From Siphonodentalium dalli (lineage: Eukaryota; Mollusca; Scaphopoda; Gadilida; Siphonodentaliidae), in the NCBI GenBank assembly GCA_032622095.1, contig CP136063.1, positions 177,361,956-177,425,955 on the forward strand: a DNA stretch of 64,000 nucleotides, written 5' to 3'. Positions 55,887-64,000 of this stretch are shown piece after piece. How positions within the stretch are numbered: position 1 is the stretch's first letter; each line of letters opens with the position of its first letter. Below the pieces are notes generated by a model. The model saw only the letters and a list, made by a program, of their open reading frames with translations, had not been told where the DNA came from and made no database searches. The position numbers and the translations under genes are program-made.

Positions 55887-56929
55887 ATATATTTCAAGGA
55901 AATTATCGTATGCACGATCAATTGAATTACATTGTAGTACAGATTCAAATTTGCATGTTTGTAAAACAGATTTGAAATTACTGATATTTTCAGCGCTAAA
56001 AGATCTTTGTTTGGTATTTGGGCCTGTGTCGAGGGTGTGAGATGCGTGTATTTGTTTATGCGGTTCGCTATATAGAATATGCCAAAATGGTCAGATACGT
56101 CACATGTAATTATGCCTGCGCTATGTTCATTGCGAATATTGTTTGTGTAAATGTTGTCGATCAGAGTAGCTGAGTGGTCTGTCATTCGAGTAGGCTTGGT
56201 TATCGTGGGCACGAATCCTCTGGTGAAAATGTTGTTAATAAATTCATTTGTTTTGGAATGCGTTTTAAAATTAAGTAAGTCTATGTTGAAGTCTCCTGCT
56301 ATGTAGGACTTGTGATTTTTGATTTTTTCTAAAATGCCATCATATTTCGCCATGAATTTATCGATATCAGCTTTTGGTGCTGTATTCGGCCTGTAAACAC
56401 AACCGACGATATGGGAGTTATGCTTTCCTGGGTTTATTTCTATAAATACAGTTTCGATTACATGCGGAATGAATTCAGTAAGATCAGGTCTAATTTTGTA
56501 TGGAATGTTGTCTTTAACAAATAGGCATACACCTCCCCTGCCATCGTCGTCGTCTAACCGACATCTAAATTCCATAGGATGATAACCCGGAATTTGGTGA
56601 TCGGATGATTGATTAATTTTAAACGTTTCTGTTAGGGCAATTATGTCAAATGCATCGGTGGATTTCAAGTCGCATAGTACGTTACACATCGATTCGAAAT
56701 TTGCATTTAAGCTTCTACAATTCAAGTTAAAAATGGAAAATTTTGTTTTCTTATTCAAGTAGTCATGGGCCTGTGTTGGGGAGAAATACTGACAATCATT
56801 ATCGGGTAGAATGCTAGGATCTAAATACGTATCCGCGTTATTTTCTTCTATATTGGCCCATTTTGCGGCGAAATCATAAGCGTCCGAGTCCCTGACCTCA
56901 TCCAGAGTAACCACATTACTTGCTGACAT
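55883..56929 (-). pseudogene. LINE endonuclease domain (frameshifted at its end)
   Basis: An apurinic-type endonuclease with its key blocks in order: FSIFNLNCRSL near residue 65, ALTETF near 98, GRGGVCLFVKD near 130, VGCVYRPN near 175, AGDFNIDLL near 212 and CDVSDHFGIFY near 280. All catalytic blocks (N, E, D-N, SDH) are present. The last 35 or so residues are out of frame: the true frame shifts near 56020 and continues as a linker into the RT region. In the intact parent it would nick target DNA to prime reverse transcription. Confidence 0.88.
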
Positions 56930-56999
56930 TGAATTGGATTGTGTGAATTATGAAAGTCGTGCCCTTTAGTGAGAAGGAATTATTCATAGGAATATACAA

Positions 57000-57419
57000 A
57001 ATATGTACACAGTCACCCTGGTCGTACGTGCATATATATCAATAGGTTTGTTTCGTTTAAGCATTATAAGGTGATATATACAAGTTTGCTTGTGGGCATA
57101 GCGTTATCGCTGTAAAAATGCATTTCTACAGAGCTCTGTTCCACGGCCTAGATTTCGACAATTTTATGTTAGGTCAGTTGTCGACCGAATAATGCAACTT
57201 CTGGTGTCCGGTCAGTGGCGGGGTTAATATGTGTAGCTGGGGCGAATATCGGCCTTTCGTTAGACACCAAAAGGAGCCCTCTACGTGCTGTATTCCTCGA
57301 GATATCGGCCGTTCCACGCAATTTGAAATTCTGTTCCGCAGATTGTCGTTCTATTCCATATTCCATCCCATCCCGCAGATTGTCATGTCCCCTATAATAT
57401 CATTCCCCAGCGTTATGCC
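57000..57419. other. No feature seen
   Basis: No gene or element ends recognised. Open frames at 57169-57435 overlap on both strands and are unsupported. Confidence 0.4.
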
Positions 57420-57665
57420 AACCAATTTAGTTTGAGATTCCAACGTTTCCCCTCAGTTTGGGCAACGTTATGCCAACCAATGGGCTTAGTTGCCAACGTT
57501 GTCCCTCCGTTGGGCCAACGTTATGCCAACCACGTGGTGTGGTTATCAACATTGCTCTGTATATGTCGTCCAACGTTGACCCAAATGAGCAAAATTACGT
57601 TGGCCCAACGTTGGTTGCCAATTTTGGCCCAAACATTCAGAGGGTGGTTGTGACAACGTTGGTCA
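57420..57665. repeat. Minisatellite of CCAACGTT-type palindromes
   Basis: Imperfect units rich in gggccaacgttatgccaacc and caacgttgg, about eight occurrences of aacgtt. AACGTT is self-complementary, so the block is both tandem and palindromic. Confidence 0.7.
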
Positions 57666-57722
57666 AACCATGCCATGCTATCTGGGCATGCCCGTAGTGA
57701 TAGACGATTGGAAGAGCTGTCC

Positions 57723-57742
57723 TATATATGTCATATATAGTA
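57723..57742 (+). promoter_or_regulatory. Possible TATA region for the signal-peptide exon
   Basis: tatatatgtcatatatagta lies 83-102 bp upstream of the ATG at 57825. The spacing suits a TATA-type promoter with a short leader. Composition alone supports it, and AT-rich runs are common here. Confidence 0.3.
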
Positions 57743-57824
57743 AAATTCAATTGATAAGGGGTAGACAGTCCGATCTGCATGTGGAATTTTTTAGCCGACG
57801 TCGCATTATCTTAAAATCGAAAAT

Positions 57825-57897
57825 ATGGTAGGAGTTTCGGTGATAGTCGTGGCTTTTCTGGCTAATTCTTTCTCTTTAGTCGTTTCCCAAAGTGCAG
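57825..57897 (+). CDS. Signal-peptide first exon of a secreted or membrane protein
   Basis: 73 nt from an ATG to a consensus donor GTAAGT. It encodes MVGVSVIVVAFLANSFSLVV followed by SQSA and one extra base. This is a classic signal peptide: a short start, a hydrophobic core of about 14 residues and a small-residue cleavage region near SQSA. The mature protein lies in later exons to the right, none of which could be identified before 64000. The long repeat-rich stretch that follows would then be intron 1. It could be a chance open frame, but the combination of ATG, hydrophobic core and strong donor is suggestive. Confidence 0.5.
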
Positions 57898-58830
57898 GTA
57901 AGTAACGAATTAAATCTGATTTACGCAATATTTGATGTATCGTTGCATAGATATAATACTACTACATGTATATCTAAACAAAACAGTTTATTCGTTCGAC
58001 TTTAAAAATCAACGACAGTATAACAAAAAATTTCCGTTGATTTATCAGGATTTATCGGAAATTCTTCAGCTCCACACAAACCATAAGAATGGGCTCTTGT
58101 GTAGTTGTGGTAGAAATAATTAAACATTTTGGAAGAACACAATACTTGCAACAAGAAAGATGTCGGACTTCCAGTCTGGAGTAAACTACATAACGCATAT
58201 AAAATAGTATCCGAATGTATGTTTAGAAAGACTCTCGGACTGCATGGTCTGCGCATCGTGTTTAGTGGGTTGGCAGTAGGTTCTATTTTGAGTCATCTAC
58301 CCAGGGTATGTCGGGAAAAAAAAAATTCAGGCACGTATGATAATTTTTTTACTTTTGACCATTTTTTGGGCCCACACACCCCTTAATAATTGACCCAAAA
58401 TATTTTCCGTTTTTGCAATTTTTTTTTCAAGCCATTTGTTTTACCCCCCCCCCCCCCCAGTAACACGAAAACAAGCATTTACCAGAGAACACCAAAACAA
58501 TAAAAAATATTTAAAGACACATGTATCCCATATGCTATTAATGCAGGAGATTTCTGTATGACGTTAGTCAAATAATAACATGTCAATGAATACAGTCATA
58601 TATGGTACCGTTTCATAGAACTGTTTTACTACATTTATGTATTTCCAATTTAGACCACTGACTCAAAATCTTAAATCTAAATCTAAGTGGCACATATTTT
58701 ATTGGAAACAAGATGTTACTAATAGTGCTGTTCATATGTGGTGTATTTATACCACGATCGCCTATCTTACTATATAAATAAAGCTATCTGTTTAAATTTT
58801 ACATTTAATCAACACCTGTTACTGTTGATT
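57898..58830. other. No supported exon; poly-C run
   Basis: Probable intron of the gene starting at 57825. Poly-C of about 15 at 58446-58460. No exon with matching phase and convincing coding content was found. Confidence 0.45.
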
Positions 58831-58832
58831 AA

Positions 58833-58999
58833 ACTTCGCAGAGTGGATTAAACTTTCTCCATACAATTTAAACGTAAAAGTGTTTATCCATCGTATTGTA
58901 AAGATCGTGACACAAACTTCGCAGAGTGGATTAAACTTTCTCCATACAAATTGAACGGAAAAGTGTTTATCCATCGCATTGTAAAGATCGTGGCATAAA
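58833..58999. repeat. 83-bp tandem duplication
   Basis: Two units starting acttcgcagagtggattaaa at 58833 and 58916, each ending near cattgtaaagatcgtg. A few base differences. Confidence 0.85.
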
Positions 59000-59002
59000 C
59001 AA

Positions 59003-59143
59003 AATATACGTATAGTGTTTCTGAATAACAAATTTAATCCACTCGTGGGATTGGCGATTTACACCACTCGCTGAAGCTCGTGGTGTAAATCGCCAATCCC
59101 ACGAGTGGATTAAATTTGTTATTCAGAAACACTATGCGTATAT
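59003..59143. repeat. Near-perfect palindrome with 65-bp arms
   Basis: Arms atatacgtatagtgtttctg...cgatttacaccac and complement, with loop tcgctgaagctcg centred on 59073. The motif cactcgtgggattggcgatt is in each arm. A MITE-like foldback, but flanking duplications are not evident. Confidence 0.88.
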
Positions 59144-59700
59144 TCTATATTTAATTACATATAGCGTTATGGTGAAGCTGAAATTTCACTAGTTTACAAG
59201 TTGGAATTGTAGTAGTTTTATGTGGTGATCTTTCCACTTATTTTCTTAGTTTTACAGCTGAGATTTATGCCAAAGGATGTCATATCTATATATATTTGTA
59301 AAAGTTTCGTGTTTTTATTTGTTTTACAAACGAATTATGCTAAAAACAAGTTATTTTTACGACAATTGTTATTGTTTATATTATAATTACCTTCTTTTAT
59401 CATTGAGTTGAACTAATAAACTTATAACTCCTGCAATCGTCAGATACATAGCATAACTGTTCCCGTACATGTTGCATATATGTCGTTTGTTCAATTTGAT
59501 ATGATAGCGATTGCTTCTGCAATTTTGTCCATCAGTTTTAAGTGTGAATAGACTTATACACTGTTAAAAAAAGCAAAAGAACCAGTAGTTGGTTCTTCGT
59601 GCTTCAAACACGGTAACTGACTGTTGTAGAACCAAATGACCTACAATTACTGCTGTTTTGGTTCTTGAGAATTGAAGAACCAAAAGTGGACAGACGGATT
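59144..59700. other. No feature seen
   Basis: AT-rich. Short near-palindromic 'agaaccagtagttggttcttc' and 'gttcttgagaattgaagaac' blocks at 59578-59690. No gene. Confidence 0.45.
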
Positions 59701-59713
59701 AATTACAACTAAA

Positions 59714-60530
59714 CTCCAATCATCGTCGTCGCTTTCGTCGTTGTCATTATCATCGTCGTCATCGTAATCACCGTAAGCATCTCCATTGCCATCGTCATCG
59801 CCAATGCCGTCGTAATCATCGCTGTCGTCATTGTAGTCATCGCCAGCAATCTCTATCTCCGTCGTAGTCACCGCCATCATCGAGGTCGTAGTCATTATCA
59901 TCATCGTTGTCGTCTTCGTCGTCATTATCATGATCATAATCGCCGTGTCGTCGTTATCATAATAGCCGTTGTCATCATCGCTGTCGTCATCATCACCATT
60001 GCTGCCGTCGTCGTAGTCATCATCATCGGTGCTGTGACTGTCATCGTCGAAGTCACCATCATCATCGTCTAAGTCATCATCATGTTCATCGCTATCGTCA
60101 TAGTCATCATCATAATCATCGAGGTTGTCGTCGTAGTCATCATCATAATCGATGTTGTCGTCGTAGTCATCATACTCGCTGTTCGTGATCGCTGTCGTCG
60201 TTGTCGTTGTCGTCTTAATCAGCGTCGTCGTCATAATTATCGTCGTCGTGGTCATCATAATCATCTCCGCTATTGGCAGCATCATCCTAATTATTACCAT
60301 CATCCGCGTCGTCGTGTAGCAACATGGTCAATATCACTATTATAGCCATCAATGTCGACATCGTCATCATTATCATCATCATTATCGTCGTCGTCGACTT
60401 CATCGACGCCATCTGTGTCAATTACGATCACCGTCGAAGTTGTCGTATATATTTAGTTGTTGTCGTCGTCTCCATCATCGCTATCATCTTCACCATCCGC
60501 ACGCAATAAAGCCGTCCTCGTTTTCGTCAT
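59714..60530. repeat. (CGTCATCAT)n-type trinucleotide array
   Basis: About 800 bp of imperfect tcg/tca/atc triplets. Read on the minus strand it gives long Asp/Tyr/Asn runs, which are a by-product of the repeat and not a gene. Confidence 0.93.
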
Positions 60531-60559
60531 TATCGTCAACAACAACATCTATTTATTAC

Positions 60560-60785
60560 TTGAACGACGACAGCAATGATGATGATGACGATGACGACGA
60601 CAGCAATGATAATGATGATGATGACACGACGACGACAACGATGATGATGATGACTACGACGACGGCGGCGATGATGATGTCTACGACCGGGACAGCGATG
60701 ATGGTGATTACTACGACGACTGCGATCATGATTATGATGACTATGACGACAGCGATGATGGTGATGACCACGACGACAGCAATGG
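60560..60785. repeat. (GATGACGAC)n-type array, opposite orientation
   Basis: Triplets gat/gac/acg in the complementary sense to the array at 59714-60530, separated by about 30 bp. The two can pair as a large imperfect hairpin. Confidence 0.9.
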
Positions 60786-61019
60786 TAACTAGATTGCACT
60801 CAGAGAGATGCCAACGTGCGCAAAAATGTAATAAAAAATTATTTAAAAAATAATTAAAAAATAATTTCACTGTATTTTACTTAATTTATTTAATTTAATT
60901 TAATGTTAGCAAAAAAAGACAATTACCATTTCTCATTTCATCACAGATAAAAGGCAAATTACTATATTAATCATTTAAGTAATTAAAACCAATTCCATGT
61001 TGCCGAAAGGATGAGACTT

Positions 61020-62822
61020 TAAAGGCACGTGAGGCCTTAGTTGTCGAAAATATTCATATTTGTTCCAATCACCGTAAACAGAAAAAACAGTAACACTGGG
61101 GGGAAACTGTTTCACAAGAATCGATTCTATCGCCTTTCGGGTTCCGTCTCTATCGAATTAAGTCCCGTCTCTTTCGCGACTTGAAACAAATGTTTTCAAA
61201 GTTTTGACCTCCATTTATACACTAAATGTTAAAACAGAACGTATTTTAACAAACATTAGGGCTAGATTGTGTCTTTGTGCGTAATTATTGGTGATAATAA
61301 TGCGAAGTGGGCAATTTTTTGCACACTTAGAAGAGTAATGTGTTTGTGTGCATTTCCTTTGTAAATTAAGCAGCATTTTGATGCTCCGTTTATCGGCCTT
61401 TTTACCTTTTAATTAGACTGAAATATGTCTTCGTGTATGATCGAACACCAGGACACGATTACAGCACAGCTCTCGGTGGCTCCTCATAGTAAAATACTCT
61501 CAAATTAATTCATCAAAATAAGCAACGCAATGTTCCGATTCTAATGTGATTTTTATGTTCACGATCGGTTCTTTCGCCCCCCCGTTTAATGTAATATTAT
61601 ATTCGACCAGATAGTTCATTTGTGTTTCTAGTTGCCATATTACCATATATGGTTCAAACTATAGTCACAGCAACACCAATATGAGTTTTTTAGTAGTACC
61701 AAAGCATCATAGGTTGGATATTAAAGATTATCGGTCGATCATCTTTAATATCTGACCTATGATCGTTTGGGACCACTAAAACTCATCTATTGATTTACTA
61801 TGGCTACAATTTTAAACCATATATGACCATGTATTGTCATTGGGCAACTATAGATGTACAATCAAATAATCTGATCGAATATGAATGTACTGTAGACAGG
61901 AACGAAAGAACCGATCGTGAACATAAACATCACAATAGAATCGGAACCGTTTGTTGCTTTTTGAGGCACTAATTTAAAGGACTTGTACGGCGAGGAACCG
62001 TCGGGAGGTATTGTATTATAATTATCTAATGTTCAACCATAAAACTTGACAAGTTTCAGTCCAATTTAAAGTAGACAAGGCCGATAATCTGTGCATCAAA
62101 GTGCTGCTTAATTTTCATGGGAAATGCACCCAAATGCACTACGTCTCTAACTTTGCACAACATGCAGCCGATTTTGCATTACTGTCATCAATAAATACGT
62201 ATAAAGACATAATCTGTCGATTGTTATTGGAGAATACATTCTGTTTTGACATTTAGTCTATAAACAACGGTCAAAACTTTGAAAATATGTTTTAGAAATC
62301 GCGAAAGAGTCGGAACTTAATTCGATAGAGACGGAACCGGAAGGGCGATAGAATCGATTCTGGTGAAACAGTTTCCCCCCAGTGAGTAAAACGCATACAG
62401 TTTCGTTCATATATACCATGACCATCGCGTAAACAACTTGTTATCACAAAGACCTACTATATTTTACCTAAGCAAGAGCCTGATTGTGTTACAGAAGACA
62501 GCACAATGCTACTGGCTAATCACACACAAATGGCATAAACGCTCTTTATTAGTTCCATATCAGGAATTCACCCACAAAGAACGCTCTTTATGTTTACCAT
62601 CATAATATAAAGAAACACCAGAAAAGTAACTTTTTATGCTTTTGTTTACATAACAATTGTCAACCATATGACAATAACATATATACTGTTTATGCGATAT
62701 TTCTTATTTGTATACGGACAAAGTCTGTCTACATTTTGATGTTCTTTCTGTTTGTGGCGGTTTTTGACGGTTGGAAATATTTTCACAGGATACCCACCGC
62801 CAAGGCCAACCGTACCTTTAAT
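61020..62822. repeat. Second copy of the 9480-10025 repeat, split by an insertion
   Basis: 61020-61093 matches the start of the 9.5 kb copy and 62385-62822 matches the rest, with the same order of landmarks. Removing 61094-62384 and one AGTAA restores the repeat. This dates the foldback element as younger than the repeat. Confidence 0.82.
61094..62384. mobile_element. 1.29 kb foldback element with 5-bp target duplication
   Basis: The element is a palindrome throughout: ends CACTGGGGGGAAACTGTTTC and complement, continuing as paired arms (atcgattctatcgcc, ccgtctctatcgaattaagt, atcggcctt, cgatcggttctttcg) to a centre near 61739 (aaagattatcggtcgatcat). Arms are about 640 bp with perhaps 20-25% mismatch. 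AGTAA is duplicated at 61089-61093 and 62385-62389. No coding frame. CAC ends with 5-bp duplications recall Transib-type elements, but the ends are not a clear match, so the superfamily is open. Confidence 0.88.
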
Positions 62823-62884
62823 ATCGATTAAATTTTTTTCAGCGGCATATTTTCATTTTCCGATAGTCAAAGCGAGCGCACGTA

Positions 62885-63260
62885 ATGATGACCACGACGA
62901 CGACATCGATGATGATGACTACGACAACGATGATGATGACTACGACGACAGCGATGATGATGACAACGACGGCGACAGCGACGATGGTGATTACAACGAT
63001 GACGACAGCGATGATTATGACTACGACGACAGCGATCATGATGATGAATACGATGATAAAATGATGATGATGACAACGACGATGATAAAGATGATGGCGA
63101 CTGCGACGCGACTATGATGACTACGAGGACATCGATGGTGATGACTACAACGACAGCAATGGTGATGACAACGATGACGGCAGCAATGATGACGATGGCG
63201 AAGACTGCAGCAATGATGATGATGATGATGATGACGACGACGACATGGATGACATAGTGA
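62885..63260. repeat. (GATGATGAC)n-type trinucleotide array
   Basis: About 375 bp of gat/gac/acg triplets in the same orientation as the array at 60560-60785. Shadow open frames on both strands are not genes. Confidence 0.93.
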
Positions 63261-63261
63261 T

Positions 63262-63455
63262 GGGTGGGAATTTGATGGGATGGTATGGGGTGGGCTGGTG
63301 ACGGAATGGTAATGGGATTGGGATTGGGGTGGAAAGTGAATGGGATGAGATGGGGATGGGGATGGGATTGGGCTGGGGATGGGGATGGAATGGGATTGGG
63401 ATTTGGATGGGATGGAATGGGAATAGGATTGGGATTGGGATGAGATGGGATGGGA
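63262..63455. repeat. (GGGATGGGATT)n minisatellite
   Basis: G-rich runs of ggatggg, gggattggg and atgggatgg for about 190 bp. Many GGG runs on one strand could form quadruplexes. Confidence 0.88.
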
Positions 63456-63800
63456 TGCCGGGTAAACCATGGTTTACCAGGCTATACTCTGGTAAAATGT
63501 GGTAAAGTCAGGTTAATTTAACAGTGATATACTCTGGTAAAAGCCATGTAAAAAGGACACACCCTTGTAAATGCCAAGTAAATTATGATAAGTCAGGTTT
63601 ACAATGCTATACTCTGGTAAAATTTAAGCCACGTAAAACCCATGTAAAAAGGAAACACCCTTCAAAATTCTAAGTAAAGGCGTGGTAAAGTCAGATTAAC
63701 AATGAAAACGGACATACCCTTGTAAATTCCAAGTAAAGGCATGGCCTACCCACTTTACTCTCGTAAAATGCTGGTGAAACAGGACATAGATATACATGGA
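63456..63800. repeat. Irregular 'ctatactctggtaaaa' minisatellite
   Basis: Repeated segments tactctggtaaaa, ccatgtaaaaaggacacacc and cttgtaaatgccaagtaaa recur every 60-120 bp. Five or more imperfect partial copies. Confidence 0.75.
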
Positions 63801-64000
63801 TAAACCCCATGTAAATCATCAGAACTTACTCTATTAAATCACTTCTTCTGGAAAAACTATTTAAAACGCTCTTTAAATATTTGTATTTGTTATATTTCTG
63901 AATATATCCGTTATTTAGTCAATATAGATTTCTTCCTTCAGTGGAATAACGAAGTGTCTCAATCGTCACGAGGAGAATTCTATCGTAACTTGAAAAAATA
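63801..64000. other. Right edge, no feature seen
   Basis: AT-rich. No gene or repeat boundary was identified before the window ends. Confidence 0.4.

Larger units (their letters stand above)
53400..56990 (-). mobile_element. Decayed non-LTR retrotransposon (endonuclease + RT)
   Basis: A near full-length LINE of the endonuclease/reverse-transcriptase type (jockey/CR1-like). The second reading frame spans 56929-53577. A 3' UTR runs to about 53400, where it loses similarity to the tail seen at 50924-51045. At least three frameshifts (near 56020, 55150 and 54720) and two in-frame stops (54889 and 54396) break it, so it is inactive. The 5' limit is uncertain and no first ORF with a gag-like domain was seen. 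Confidence 0.88.

Noticed and set aside
59647-60303. 218-codon frame rich in Asp, Tyr and Thr (minus strand)
   Set aside because: It is the translation of a trinucleotide array; all three frames give low-complexity runs and there is no start or splice context.
60536-60870. Hydrophobic Val/Ile-rich frames that mimic membrane proteins
   Set aside because: Low-complexity translation of the complementary triplet array.
62752-63117. 121-codon acidic frame (plus strand), and frames at 62839-63470 on the minus strand
   Set aside because: They are produced by GAT-type and GGGATGG-type repeats.

Overview
This is intron-rich, AT-rich nuclear DNA from an invertebrate animal, most likely a mollusc. The genes have short exons with GT-AG introns. 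There is a tRNA-derived SINE ending in a TGAT tail, and there are tandem blocks of the 'aaagggccataactc' type that are common in bivalve and gastropod genomes. The species cannot be fixed from sequence alone. No bacterial, organellar or CRISPR features are present.

Two host genes are read with confidence, both on the minus strand. The first is an RFXANK/ANKRA2-type ankyrin-repeat gene. It is partial: four short exons at 11326-11175, 9120-9023, 4809-4743 and 1660-1598 join in phase and run off the left edge. The second is a complete FASTK-family (FASTKD-like) mitochondrial RNA regulator. It has six phase-matched coding exons between 42454 and 30943 (664 codons) and a C-terminal RAP domain. The long open frame of its first exon reads through the splice donor into a false stop, so the gene is easily mistaken for a 471-residue intronless protein. 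Two orphan first exons lie on the plus strand: a PIF1-helicase-like exon with a Walker A motif (22180-22283) and a signal-peptide exon (57825-57897).

Everything else is mobile or repetitive DNA, much of it nested. Identified elements are: three hAT-type non-autonomous elements with 8-bp target duplications (5185-6085, 18491-19755, 19864-20759), two of them inside an older palindromic element; TTAA-flanked MITEs of at least three families, one built from two cruciforms; TA-flanked mariner-type MITEs; a 1.29 kb foldback element (61094-62384) that has split another repeat; a 4.65 kb near-complete palindrome (43193-47838) upstream of the FASTK gene; a decayed endonuclease/reverse-transcriptase retrotransposon (about 53400-56990) and a second reverse-transcriptase scrap (17280-18015). 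Every large FASTK intron contains repeats or mobile elements.

The most unusual item is at 8180-8673. It is a 494-bp LTR element in miniature with two short LTRs, a tRNA-Pro-type primer binding site, a polypurine tract, no coding capacity, and LTRs that contain 5S rRNA-like sequence with the internal promoter region. This matches the architecture of the plant Cassandra TRIM elements, here in an animal genome and in an intron of the RFXANK/ANKRA2 gene.

The right end (59700-64000) is dominated by GAT/ATC-type trinucleotide arrays in opposite orientations and by minisatellites.
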